NCBI GenBank assembly: GCA_029255685.2
Contig: CM055318.2
Location: 18,791,001-18,855,000 of the forward strand
Direction of reading: 5' to 3'
DNA: 64,000 nt
DNA from: Silene conica
Taxonomy: Eukaryota; Streptophyta; Magnoliopsida; Caryophyllales; Caryophyllaceae
Part shown: one piece after another, positions 1 through 10,889 of the stretch
Numbering within the stretch: position 1 is the stretch's first letter
Layout: each line of letters opens with the position of its first letter
Notes under the pieces: generated by a model
Seen by the model: the letters and a program-made list of their open reading frames with translations, nothing else
Databases searched by the model: none
What the model was told of the DNA's origin: nothing
Program-made: the position numbers and the translations under genes

Positions 1-635
1 ATTTAATAGTATTAAACACAAATTAAAATTCTCACCATAAGTTTTCAAAACAATATTAATCATTCAATTTACTTAGAATTGTAATTGATAAATAAAAGAA
101 CTAAGTTTATTTATTTTGACAAATATTTTTTAGCTTTAATTAGTTACATAACAAAAATAAATAAAACAAAAATAATAATAACCATAATTGTGACAAAACA
201 GTAATAAACGTCACAATATTCGTGGCAAAATACTAATAATCCGTGGCAAAAATATAGTAAATTGTGGAAAATAGATTTTGACTATATATTATGACATTAT
301 GGGTATTTTTTTTTTCTTACGGGTTTTTTTGTCGTTAGGGTTCATTGCGGCTGTAAATCAGCGTAACAAATGGACTGCAATCTACTAACAATTTAATGAT
401 TTAATACTAACAATGAGAAATTGACTAAATGATTTACATAATTGCGTAATTGTCGAATCATCAAGAAAATGATGTCGATTTGTATATACTTTATTTAACT
501 ACTAACAAAATTGCGTAATCTCGAATCATCAAGGGGAAATTTCGATTTGTATACACACTGTTTAACTACTAAAATTCCCTACAAGCATCCTCTCACTTGA
601 TTATCTTCTTCTCTCTTACCATTTTTTGTGGTTCA
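1..635. other. AT-rich intergenic DNA
   Basis: No gene is recognised here. The stretch around 190-280 repeats short words of the type GTGGCAAAA-N-ACTAATAA. From about 366 to 482 it shares a recognisable block with 13921-14035, which is listed separately as a dispersed repeat. Confidence 0.5.
366..482 (+). repeat. Dispersed repeat, copy 1 (partner at 13921-14035)
   Basis: About 115 bp here matches 13921-14035 in the same orientation with scattered substitutions. Shared words include ACTAACAATGAGAAATT and AATTGCGTAATTG, followed by CGAATCATCAAGA in both copies. The two copies are 13.5 kb apart. The second copy stops close to the truncated internal end of the gypsy element. No coding potential is evident, and the family is not recognised. 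Confidence 0.65.
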
Positions 636-1148
636 TTAATTAATCCAATTAATGCGATAATCTTGATTAGTAGTCAAACAAACATAGATTTCTTCAAGAT
701 TAGGGGTATTCAACTCCATTTTCAGCAACTTTTTAAAATTTCCCAAATTAATTTCTTGAATCTTGAAAATCTTCAGGCTATGGCTGGTGATTCTCAACAC
801 TGGTTGAGCCAAGAATACACTGCTGCATATCTCAATGTTAGGATTCTTTAAATTTTTACAGGTCCTCACCATTTCTGAAACATCATCCCATTTTTTGTTC
901 TCGTGATCATCTATAGTGATTTTCAAATTGCTGAAATTTCCAAGATCAAAGATGATCATGGGGATAAAACCCTCTCTGGGACATTCTAGACTAAGTGAAT
1001 TAAGTTGCGGAAGATCGTAAACCGTTCCCGGATAGCAGGGAAAGAAAAGCTTATTGACTAGCATGTTTCTAGTATTCAATCCTTCAATCCTTATGGACTC
1101 CACCATATTCCTCCTAGATAAGGTAATCCACCCTGCCAGCCCCATCAC
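636..1148 (-). pseudogene. F-box/LRR (FBD-type)-like protein fragment
   Basis: An open frame of 170 codons on the minus strand has the leucine-rich texture of plant F-box/LRR or FBD proteins. Repeated strands include LPQLNSLSLECP near residues 47-58, then LGNFSNLKITI, and later SLKIFKIQEINLGNFKKL followed by TPNLEEIYV. That last pattern resembles the LRR region of F-box genes. No F-box (a domain of roughly 45 residues, normally N-terminal) is visible, and upstream sequence on the same strand is interrupted. I therefore read it as a gene fragment and not a complete gene. An alternative is the terminal exon of a gene whose other exons I cannot see. The plus-strand frame at 597-851 overlaps it and has no family resemblance. 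Confidence 0.4.
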
Positions 1149-1425
1149 CCCTTAATTTGCCTACTCAAGCCAAAATTAACTTCCTTAATTTCTCCAAATT
1201 TATTCCTTATTTTTCTACAATTCTCAATGGAATCGTCACTAATGTTTAATATTTTCACATCATATATTTACCTAATGCAGAAGCCAAACCGCTGACGTGG
1301 CATCACATGAAACAAGCTCCGTCTTACGTGGCGCGATTTAAAGCCTACTAACATATTACTCGGTATTAATTTTAAAAATAAATAAATTAATTAATATCCA
1401 ACACAAAAATTTTAAATTTCCTAAA

Positions 1426-2009
1426 TTGAAAAGAATCATGATAATTACTGAAAGATATGATTTTAAATAGCTTCCTAAACAAAATTTTAAGATTCCATGA
1501 ATTTTAAATATGGATTTTAAATAACTGAAAGATAATAATTTCTAAATATAGAATTTCCGTGAATTTTAAATAGCTTCCTAAACAAAATTTCAAGATTCCA
1601 TCAATCCATCAATTATGCACAATTAATTGACCTAATATGAAAGAATAATAATTGAATGATTTTAAATATGGATAGATTATGCTTTGAAATTAATTTACTA
1701 AACTAAATTAAAAAGAATCATAATAATTACTGAAAGATATGATTTTAATTAAATATGGATTTCAAATATCTTCCTAAACAAAATTTTAAGACTCCGTGAA
1801 TTTTAAATATGGATTTTAAATAACTGAAAGATAATAATTTCCTAAATATAGAATTTCCGTGAATTTTAAATAGCTTCCTAAACAAAATTTCAAGATTCCG
1901 TCAATCCATGAATTATGCGTAGTTAATTGACCTAATATGAAAAGAATAATAACTGAATGATTTTAAATATGGATAGATTATACTTTGAAATTAATTTACT
2001 AAACTAAAT
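1426..2009 (+). repeat. Tandem duplication, about 285-bp unit, two copies
   Basis: The block starting AAAAGAATCATGATAATTAC at about 1426 is repeated head to tail from about 1709, with roughly 5-8% difference and a few small indels. Each copy itself contains a shorter internal repeat (TAGCTTCCTAAACAAAATTT and TATGGATTTTAAATAACTG words). It lies wholly inside the probable Helitron. Confidence 0.8.
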
Positions 2010-2395
2010 CCTAATGTAAAACAATATCTAAATTTACTTATACAATTAAATTTCCTAATTATACAAATGATTTCCTAAACAGAATAATTCCGTATTTTAT
2101 AATGATTTCCTAATTATACTCGTGGAAAATTTCCAAAACTGAAGTCGTGCAGATCTTTCAAACCTGCAGATTTTATAATCCGTAAATTATAATAATCATA
2201 ATTTTATAATCAAAATAATTCCTAAACTAAAAGAATAATATCTGAAAGATTTATGATTATCATCAGGTTTTAAAAGAAGCAAGAATCATGGATAGTAACT
2301 TGCAAATCATACAATTCATATTCATATACAATCATACTACGTAGGGTTAAATTAATAATTATAATTATTGAATAATTATAATTATTATTTAACAA

Positions 2396-2560
2396 ATATT
2401 TACAAACAACCAATATCATATATTTAGAAAATATATCAAGATAAACAAATCGTGCTTTGTTTAGAAAATATATAAAGATAAACAAATCTCTCATCATTCA
2501 CCATTAACAAATATTAACAAATATATAAAGATAAACAAATCTCTCATCATTCACCCTTCA
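2396..2560 (+). repeat. Short tandem duplication
   Basis: The phrase AATATATAAAGATAAACAAA followed by TCTCTCATCATTCACC appears at about 2465-2502 and again at about 2520-2557. An earlier partial copy lies near 2431. It is still inside the probable Helitron. Confidence 0.6.
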
Positions 2561-3040
2561 CCATTTTTTCTATTTGGTCTTGCTGACGCGCCGACAGTGA
2601 ATTTTAGATGCTTAATATTGTTTTTTAATTTTTGTCTTTTAACTTATAAATATATAAGTCAGATTAATTTAATCCGACTCGGTTTATATATTAATGTATG
2701 CGTCTTAATTTATACGAGCGCATTTTAGTTTTAATCTAACACGATTTTTCACATAACGCTATGTAATTTTTAAACTAAAAGTGTTTATATTTATTTAATA
2801 TTATTAACAATATTAATTTCATATTATTAAAGTACTAAAATAATCAATTTCTTTATCTTTATATTAATTTCATATTTTAAAATTCTAAAATAATTAATTT
2901 CTGTATATTTTAACTATTAACAATATTAATTTCATATTATTAAAGTTCTAAAATAATTGATTTATTTCTCTTTATATTATTAACAATATTAATTTAAAAT
3001 ACTAAAAACAGACCCGTGAAATTCACGGGTTACAACCTAG

Positions 3041-3585
3041 TTATGGTATAAATTTTCGTACTTTCTGCCGGTAGAACAAAACAAGATAGCTTTTTTGAGG
3101 GTGGTGTGTTCAAGAATGGTCACTATTATTTCTTCTGGAATTTGGGATAAAACAGCTATTTGTGAGTTTTTTTTGGGATTTTAATGGGATTTTAATGGAA
3201 TTTTTACAGTAAAAAAGGTTTGAAGGATTTACAGAGGTAGGTTGAAGCTGATGAAGGTTGAAGACGATGAAATGACCGTTGCCTTTTCAATTTTTAAAGG
3301 TTTTTTTGGTTTTCTATTTTTTGGTTTCTCTTTTGTTGTTTTCTGACGTTGATCGGGTCCTATTTATAACAAATTGGAATAAGATGGAATTCTCGCTTAA
3401 GTTTGTATAATTATACGTATTTCGTCATTTGTTTTCCGAATGCGTATAATTATCCTCGGTAAAAAGGGTAAGCGTACTTGATAAAACTCACTTAATACTA
3501 AAATCTTTATAGTCATTACGCTCTAGATTGACATGACGTAAAAAAAAAATTTAAAGAACCCAAATTGGGATTACAATATTATTGA
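3041..3585. other. Non-coding interval between Helitron and copia element
   Basis: No gene, RNA or element termini are recognised. The region is T-rich around 3160-3330 and contains short direct words (GGGATTTTAATGGGATTTTAATGG) but no open frame of interest. Confidence 0.4.
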
Positions 3586-3752
3586 TCAATGGGTAAGAAT
3601 ATGTGCAATTGTATAATTTGCTTAAGTTACATAATACATATGAATACATATATATATTAGTTGAGACGTAACTATTGTTACAACCCTAATGACAGTGACT
3701 TGGGCTATAGATATACATGTCCCATACGAGATACAAATACCGTGTCTTAATA
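3586..3752 (-). repeat. 3' LTR of the copia element
   Basis: This matches the LTR segments at 8147-8265 and 10790-10886, sharing TAGTTGAGACGTAACTA, CAACCCTAATGACAGTGACT and CATACGAGATACAAATACC. The inner edge directly follows a minus-strand purine tract, as expected for a 3' LTR. The outer edge is uncertain by a few tens of bases because the similarity fades there. Confidence 0.75.
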
Positions 3753-6700
3753 CCCCTCCTCAAGTTGGAGCGTGGGGATCACCAACGTCCAACTTGGATA
3801 ACAAATAGCGAAACTGGGTCGCACCCAAGGCCTTGGTCAACAAATCTGCCACTTGATCACTAGTATTCACATAGACGGGAGCAATGAGACCACATTGAAT
3901 CGCATCTCGAACAAAGTGACAATCGATCTCAATGTGTTTAGTACGCTCGTGGAACACCGGGTTACGAGAGATATGAAGTGCGGCCTCATTATCACAATAA
4001 AGGAACGCCGGCTTCTCGTGTGGAACCGAAAGAAAATATAAGATACCTCGCAACCATTTCACCTCACATGTAACGACCGCCATGGCACGATATTCAGCTT
4101 CAGCGGAAGAGCGGGACACTGTAGGTTGCTTCTTTGTTTTCCACGAGACGAGCATTCCCAAAGAAAACACAATACGCCGTCAAAGATCGCCTTGTCAATG
4201 GGCAACTATCGTAATCAGCGTCACAAAATAAGGACATGTCAAGTGGAGCATTGGCCCGAAATAAAAGACCTTACCCGGGACTGGTTTTTAAATAACGAAC
4301 GACTCGCTTTGTTGCTTCCCAGCAATGGGATTGTCTCGGCTCCTTAATAAATTGTGAGAGAGTGTGAACGCTATATGCCAGGTCCGGACGTGTGTTTTTA
4401 AGATAAATAAGACGTCAAACCAAACGCTGGTATTGCTCGGGAGTAGCGAAGAAACCATCACTCACCTCTGCCAATTTATGATGTGGCTCCATGGGTTCCG
4501 TATCGGGCTTACTCCCTAATAAATCCGTTTCTGTCAAAATGTCAAGAGCGTATTTTCTTTGACAAATGAAAATACCGGAGGTACTTCTAGCCACTTCAAT
4601 TCCTAAGAAATATCTCAAAGGACCTAGATCCTTCATGTAAAAACAAGAGCTAAGATAATCTTTGACATGACGAATTGATTCCGCATCATTACCACCAACA
4701 ACAAGATGATTGACATATACCAAGACGTATACTTTTATCCCCTTCGACCGATAAGCAAATAAAGAATAATCGGATTTACCTTGAGTAAAACCGTAAGCCA
4801 AAAGAGAGGAGGAAAGCTTGTCAAACCAACATCGAGAAGCTTGACGGAGCCCATATAAAGACTTCTTAAGACGACATACCTTTCGTGGAGTATCAACGGA
4901 ATAGCCTCGTGGTACACGCATATATACCTCTTCTTCTAATTCACCATGAAGGAAAGCATTGTGAACATCCATCTGATGCAATTCCTATCGTTTGGAAGCA
5001 GCCAGAGGAAGGAAAGTGCGGACAGTTACCATCTTCGCAGTGGGAGCGAATGTCTCAAAAAAATCAATATCTTCATCTTGTCGATTGCCAAGTACCACAA
5101 GACGAGCTTTAAACCGTTCCACCGAACCATCAACTTTGAGTTTAACTTTGTAGACCCATTTATTGCCAATCGCTGTCTTACCCGGGGGGCAAATTGACTA
5201 TTTCCGATGTCCCATTTCGAATTAAAGCTTCAATTTCATGGTTCATGGCATCACACCAACGACTATCTTTCACCGCTTCACGAAACAAACTAGGCTCTAT
5301 ATTTCCATCAAAACTGCAACAAAAGAACGATGGCGTATAGAGAATTTATCACTAGAAATAAAATGCGTTAAAGGATACGACGCACCTGATTCAGACGAAG
5401 GCACGGGATCACTAGGAGAGGGGCTATACTTGGCGTTATGAAATAGAACTCAAGCACCCACAGTGACATATTCATCCTTGCTATATTTGGACCAAGGAAT
5501 GTGTGGTCGTTTTCCCTTTCCATACTCGACCTCCTCGGCCTGCTGAGATGGCTCCCTTATTTCACTCGCAGGTGTGGCCGTGTCATGACTAGGTTCACGA
5601 ACAACCTCGGTCTCATGACCAAACTCCGTATCCCCAATAACGGGTGGTTTAACACCCATCTCCGTCAAAATAAAGTCCGCATCATCATCATTACTCAACT
5701 CATGCGTATGGGTGACATTATCCAAATTTTTGACATGATATGGAAAACCGGACTCATAAAAAACAACATCTCGAGACACAAAAAATTGCTTTGTATCTAA
5801 ATCATAAACCTCACATCCTTTCTTACCAAATGGGAATCCCACTAAAATACAACGCCTACTACGAGATGCAAATTTATCCCCGTCTTTTCGTGGATGTCTT
5901 AAATAACAAAGACAACCAAAAACGCGCAAATTCTCATAACTGGGCGTTCTACCAAAAAGTAATTCATACGGAGTACAACCTTTTAGCAAAATTGAAGGAG
6001 TTCGATTGATTAAATAAGCCGCACTCAATATGCACTCCCCCCAAAAATCAATATGAAGGTTAGCTTGGAACCGAAGTGCCCTCGCCACATTAAGAATATG
6101 ACGATTTACGTTATACCCTCCCATTTTGTTGTGACGTACCCGCACATCACGTGGTTTGATAAATAATGCCATGATTATCAAAATAACTTTTAAAACTTTG
6201 AAACTCTCCCCCATTATCTGATCGAACCACTTTGACATCCATATTAAATTGTCATTTTGCCATGACAATAAAATTTTGCAACAATAGATTTACCTCATCT
6301 TTTGTTTTAATCAAATAAACCCAAACAGCCCGAGAAAAACCATCCACAATGGGAAAAAAATATTGACTTCCACAAGATGACAGAGTACGATAATCACCCC
6401 ATAAATCACAATGAATTAATTCAAAAATTGTTGTGGCTTTGTTCGTACTACTAAATTTTTCTCTGGTCTGTTTAGCACGTAAGCAAACATCACAAATGTC
6501 CGAAACATGTTTATTATTATCAAAAGGTAAAAGACTAACGACTCTCTTCGAAGGATGTTCCAAACGCAAATGCCATAAATTACCATCATCTGCTTCCTTT
6601 CGTCCAGCCATCACAAACGACTTTGCAACCCCTCGAAGTAAGTATAGCCTGCCTCTTTGATCACCTGTACCAATTGTCTTCATCGATGCGCGGTCCTGCA

Positions 6701-8131
6701 AAACACAATTTTTATCAGCGAAATTCACTGTACAATCAAGCTCTAACATGAGCTGGAGAGCCGAGACAAGGTTGCAATGAAAATCAGGAACGAATAAAAC
6801 ATTAGTTAAGACTAAATCGTTAAATAATTTTGCAGTTTCTTTCTTTGTCGCCTTAGCCTGCTTCCCATCAGGAAGTGTTATCAAATAAGGCTTAATTTCT
6901 TGCAAATTTTCCAATAAACCATGGCTACCTGTCATATGATGTGTAGCACCGGATTCGAGTAACCAAAAAATCACATTTCGTCTTACCGTTCATTCGAGTA
7001 GTGGAAAAAGATCCTTTTGAGTGATTAACGAATGCTTCCTATTTCTCTTTCGGAACGGTGACAAATTCTTCTTGGCTCTCAGTACCATCATTACCACGGG
7101 CGCTATATTACTCGTGCCTCTGCCGCCACCCCTGCTTCTGCAACGACCACCACGTGTGTGCCGATATTTATTGGAACTATCACAGTGTGGTTGTGCGACA
7201 ACTCCTTCCTTCTCATTTCCTTCCTCCGAGCGAATCACAGTAGTTGGAATTGAACGGAGTTATATTGAGCAGCGAATCCTACTGGTTCTCCCCTATTCTC
7301 GATATCCTTAGCGCCTGCGACACGCCCCTTCGGCTTTCCATGAACTCCCTCTTCTTGAATTAGAGTGGAATAGGCCTAATTGACAGAGGGCAGTGGTTCT
7401 TGCAACAACAAATTGGAGGAAATAGTGGAATAAGCGGAACTGAGCCCTAAAACAAAATTGTGTAATTTACCTTGATCACGTTTTGCTTCTAGTTGCTTGT
7501 TGATTCCACACTTGCATCCACCACAATTGCAAATCGGGTTTTTGTCATATTTATCGAGGTCATCCCAAAGCCGCTTCAATCTTCCCTAATATTCAACGAT
7601 GGTCACGTTGTCATCTTGCTTACAACTAACAACGGAACCCTTTATACGATGCAATTTTGGACCGTTTCCAACACTGAAACGCTCCTTTATATCGTTCCAA
7701 AATTCCCTCGCATCTTCGACATAGGTGATCGATGAACCAAGTCAAGGTTTGATCATGTTGAAAATCCAATTCACGATCGTCGCATTCACCATATACCAAT
7801 CCTCAAGATCTTCTGAATCGTCGGCCAAATTCTTGTTCGTGTCGTCGATAAAACCAGTCTTTTTATTAGAACGAATGGCGCCCTTCATCTTTATAGACCA
7901 TTCATCATAATTCTCTCTTTCAATTCGACAACAATTAATTTGTCACCAGATTTGTCGGAAGTGGAGAGAAAATATGGACTTAGTTTCACATTCTTCGTCA
8001 TATCGTCGGACTCGGAATCAGAATCGGTGTGACTGGAATGGGAACTAACATTGTCGTTGTGAGAAAAAATTTCGGCGCCGCCACCTTTATCACTCATGAA
8101 ATTTGCTAGGAAAACCTAGCTCTTGATACCA

Positions 8132-8210
8132 TGTAGAAAAGCAGGAAGTATGGGAAAGAATATGTGTTATTGTATTAATTTGCTTACGTTAGATAATACA
8201 TATGAATACA

Positions 8211-8283
<73 letters not shown>
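8132..8283 (-). repeat. 5' LTR of the copia element, left half
   Basis: The edge next to the primer-binding site is at 8132. The segment contains an expanded simple-sequence tract, (CATA)n then (TA)n then (GA)n at about 8206-8282, that the other LTR has only in short form. The DNA transposon lies immediately to its right. Confidence 0.75.
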
Positions 8284-8449
8284 GCCGGATCACGTGAGGC
8301 CGCCTATTACGGTGAGGCCGCCGAACCCTTACTATGTTGCACATGATTTTCAATGTTCATTGGACTAATTTCAATGGGATGAAAATTATGGGTCATTTAT
8401 AACAATTCATTTGGCCCAAATATTTTCATTCTCTATCTAAAAAAATTAT

Positions 8450-10085
8450 CCATTTTGCTCTTTTTCTTATTTCGTGAAATTTGGGCTTAAAATATTTGTT
8501 TACTCACAAAATGTTTAATTTCTTATTTTGTGAATCTTCGACCTTAATTTGTGAACTCGGGACCTTATTTCGTGAAACTTAGACTTAAAATGTTTGTTTG
8601 CTCACAAAATGGATACTTTTTTAATTCGTGAATTTCGAACCTTAATTTGTGAAACCGAAACTTTATTTCGTGAAACTTGGACTTAAAATGTTTGTTTACT
8701 CACGAATTGTTTAATTTCTTATTTCGTGAATTTTGGACCTTAATTTGTGAAACCGGAACCTTATTTCGTGAAACTTGGACTTAAAAAGTTTGTTTAATCA
8801 CGAAATGTATAATTTCTTATTTCGTGAATCTTGGACCTTAATTTGTGAAGTTGGGACCTTATTTCGTGAAATTTGGACTTAAAATATTTGTTTACTCACG
8901 AAATGTTTAATTTCTTAGTTCGTGAATCTTGGACCTTAATTTGTGAAACCAGAACCTTATTTCGTGAAACTTGGACTTAAAATATTTGTTGCGCACAAAA
9001 TATATAAATTTTTATTTCGTGAATCTTGGACCTTAATTTGTGAAACCGATACCTTATTTTGTGAAACTTAGACTTAAAATGTTTGTTTACTCTCGAAATT
9101 TTAAATTTTTTATTTCGTAAATCTTGGACCTTAATTTGTGAAACCGTAACCTTATTTCGTGAAACTTGGATATATAATGTTTGTTAACTCACGAATTGTT
9201 TAATTTCTTACTTCGTGAATTTTGGACCTTAATTTGTGAAACCGGAACATTATTTCGTGAAACTTGGACTTAAAATGTTTGTTTACTCTCGAAATTTTTA
9301 ATTTTTTATTTCGTTAAACTTGGAACTTAATTTGTGAAACCGGAACCTTATTTCGTGAAACTTGGATTTAAAATGTTTGTTTACTCACGAATTGTTTAAT
9401 TTCTTACTTCGTGAATTTTGGACCTTAATTTGTGAAATCGGAACCTTATTTCGTGAAACTTGGATGTAAAATGTTTGTTTACTAACGAAATTTTTAATTT
9501 GTAATTTCGTTAATCTTGGACCTTAATTTGTGAAACCGGAACTTTATTTCGTGAAACTTGGATTTAAAATGTTTGTTTACTCACGAAATGTTTAATTTCT
9601 TACTTCGTGAATTTTGGACCTTAATTTGTGAAACCAGAACCTTATTTCGTGAAACTTGGACTTAAAATATTTGTTGCGCACAAAATATATAATTTTTTAT
9701 TTCGTGAATCTTGGACCTTAATTTGTGAAACCGGGACCTTATTTCGTGAAACTTGGACTTAAAATGTTTGTTTACTCACGAAATTTTTAATTTTTTATTT
9801 CGTAAATCTTGGACCTTAATTTGTGAAACCGGAACCTTATTCCGTGAAACTTGGATTTAAAATGTTTGTTTACTCATGAATTGTTTAATTTCTTACTTCG
9901 TGAATCTTGGACCTTAATTTGTGAAACCGGGACCTTATTTCGTGAAACTTGGACTTAAAATGTTTGTTTACTCACGAAATTTTTAATTTTTTATTTCGTG
10001 AATCTTGGACCTTAATTTGTAAAACCGGAACCTTATTTCGTGAAACTTGGACTTAAAATATTTGTTGCGCACAAAATATATAATT
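8450..10085 (+). repeat. 98-bp tandem satellite, 17 copies, with 21-bp sub-repeats
   Basis: The variable landmark CTCACGAAAT (or a variant) recurs at about 8507, 8609, 8698, 8794, 8893, 8993, 9089, 9187, 9282, 9381, 9480, 9580, 9673, 9773, 9871, 9969 and 10068, a mean spacing of 97.6 bp. Each unit contains three related 21-mers built on the plan TTATTTCGTGAATCTTGGACC, TTAATTTGTGAAACCGGAAC(C), TTATTTCGTGAAACTTGGAC(T), followed by a 35-bp spacer. Variants of the spacer recur seven units apart (see findings). Confidence 0.95.
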
Positions 10086-10385
10086 TTGTAAATCTAGATT
10101 ATTAATACAAGATGATATGGTTGCTAAATGAATATTACTTCCAATTTTTGCTTTGTAATTGTTGATTTGTGATTAATGATTAAAAGATTAATAATCCCTC
10201 ACCTATGCTAAAATTATAAGCAAATTTTCTGTATTAGTTACCCTTTTTTGAGTAACTGTATTACTTAGCTCTAACAAAACAATTCTCGATTTTATTTTAC
10301 TGAATTTAGCGAACATGTTGATTCTATTGGGACCGCGACTGTTGTACACAAACAGTATAGAACGATCTTTTTTAACTTTTTAAAG

Positions 10386-10547
10386 ATGGATAGTGTGAGA
10401 ATACAAGGTTCTGATAACATTAGATTGGCAGAGCAGAGCTATAATCCAGAAGCACACAAAGACCTGATGGAATTCTTGAGTAGAAACTCCTTAACTGACG
10501 GAGACCAATTCTTGTGCGGATATGCACCAACTTGCTTGCGCAAATAA
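10386..10547 (+). pseudogene. RbcX-like gene fragment captured by the transposon
   Basis: RbcX is the chloroplast chaperone that helps assemble the Rubisco large subunit. The 53-codon frame includes IRLAEQSYNPEAHKDLMEFL, then SRNSLTDGDQF. I recognise these as the helical core of plant RbcX (family pattern roughly I-V-L-A-Q-L-QSYNPE-Y-DLMEFL-R-SL-DGD-FC). One residue is missing between LA and QSYNP relative to that pattern, and after DQF the frame shifts by one base: the next frame reads C-A-D, which would continue the family's FCA. The N-terminal helices, transit peptide and C-terminal part are absent. The fragment lies inside a transposon without transposase, so it is best read as captured host exon sequence, not a gene. 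The match is from memory of the family and was not searched. Confidence 0.65.
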
Positions 10548-10722
10548 ATGGTCATCTGGATTCCAACAAGTAATCTTGCAAATCATTAAAACGGGAACCT
10601 TATTTCTTTGGGATCAAACTTGAACTTGAACACGTGGCAAGATCTAGTACAATTCTATTATTTTCATCCGACGGCTAGAAAGGGTCCAGCGGCCTCACCC
10701 TAAGAGGGGTGCCTCACGTGAT

Positions 10723-10725
<3 letters not shown>

Positions 10726-10794
<69 letters not shown>

Positions 10795-10886
10795 TTGAGA
10801 CGTAACTAATATTACAACCCTAATGACAGTGACTTGGGCTATAGATATACATGGCCCATACGAGATACAAATACCGTATCTTAACA
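10726..10886 (-). repeat. 5' LTR of the copia element, right half
   Basis: Continuation of the split LTR beyond the transposon: about 65 bp of (TA)n, then the sequence shared with 3655-3752. It ends at 10886, where the minus strand reads TGTTAAGATACGG as expected for an LTR start. Confidence 0.75.
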
Positions 10887-10889
10887 CGA

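Larger units (their letters stand above)
1260..3040 (+). mobile_element. Probable non-autonomous Helitron
   Basis: The right end has the classic plant Helitron terminus: an inverted repeat CCCGTGAA...TTCACGGG at 3013-3029, an 8-base spacer, and the terminal CTAG (3037-3040) followed by T. The left end, TCATATATTTACC at 1260, is preceded by A, which fits insertion between A and T. Soon after it comes GCTGACGTGGCA (about 1291), a word also seen near the left end of the Helitron at 24732. No Rep/helicase gene is present. The interior is AT-rich and contains the tandem duplication at 1426-2009. The 3' end is the stronger call; the 5' end is inferred. Confidence 0.55.
8284..10725. mobile_element. 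Inverted-repeat DNA transposon (non-autonomous) with satellite and captured gene fragment
   Basis: Imperfect terminal inverted repeats of about 42 bp bound the element. The left is 8287-8328 and the right is 10682-10725, both containing ATCACGTGAGGC and then GGTGAGGCCGC after a divergent spacer. The interior holds a 17-copy, 98-bp tandem array (8450-10085) and, downstream, about 600 bp of unique sequence with an RbcX-like fragment. No transposase is present. It sits in a TA/GA microsatellite within the LTR of the copia element, so the target duplication cannot be resolved and the superfamily (Mutator-like or other) stays open. Insertion after the copia element is certain from the split LTR. 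Confidence 0.85.
3586..10886 (-). mobile_element. Ty1/copia LTR retrotransposon, broken, with a DNA transposon inside its 5' LTR
   Basis: This is a fossil copia element read right to left. Parts in element order: 5' LTR (8132-10886, split by the transposon at 8284-10725); primer-binding site complementary to initiator tRNA-Met at 8115-8131; gag region about 7.4-8.1 kb; protease/integrase region about 5.4-7.0 kb, with the integrase HHCC and core readable; reverse transcriptase about 4.4-5.0 kb (QMDVHNAFLHGELEEEVYM, then YGLRQASR); RNase H about 3.76-4.17 kb (SSAEAEYRA, then TKHIEID); polypurine tract just inside 3753-3764; 3' LTR 3586-3752. The copy is broken, with roughly half a dozen or more interruptions. 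The LTRs have visibly diverged outside the microsatellite, so it is not recent. No target duplication could be fixed because the outer edge of the 3' LTR is unclear. Confidence 0.9.

Noticed and set aside
597-851. 84-codon plus-strand open frame
   Set aside because: It overlaps the F-box/LRR-like fragment on the other strand and shows no family resemblance.
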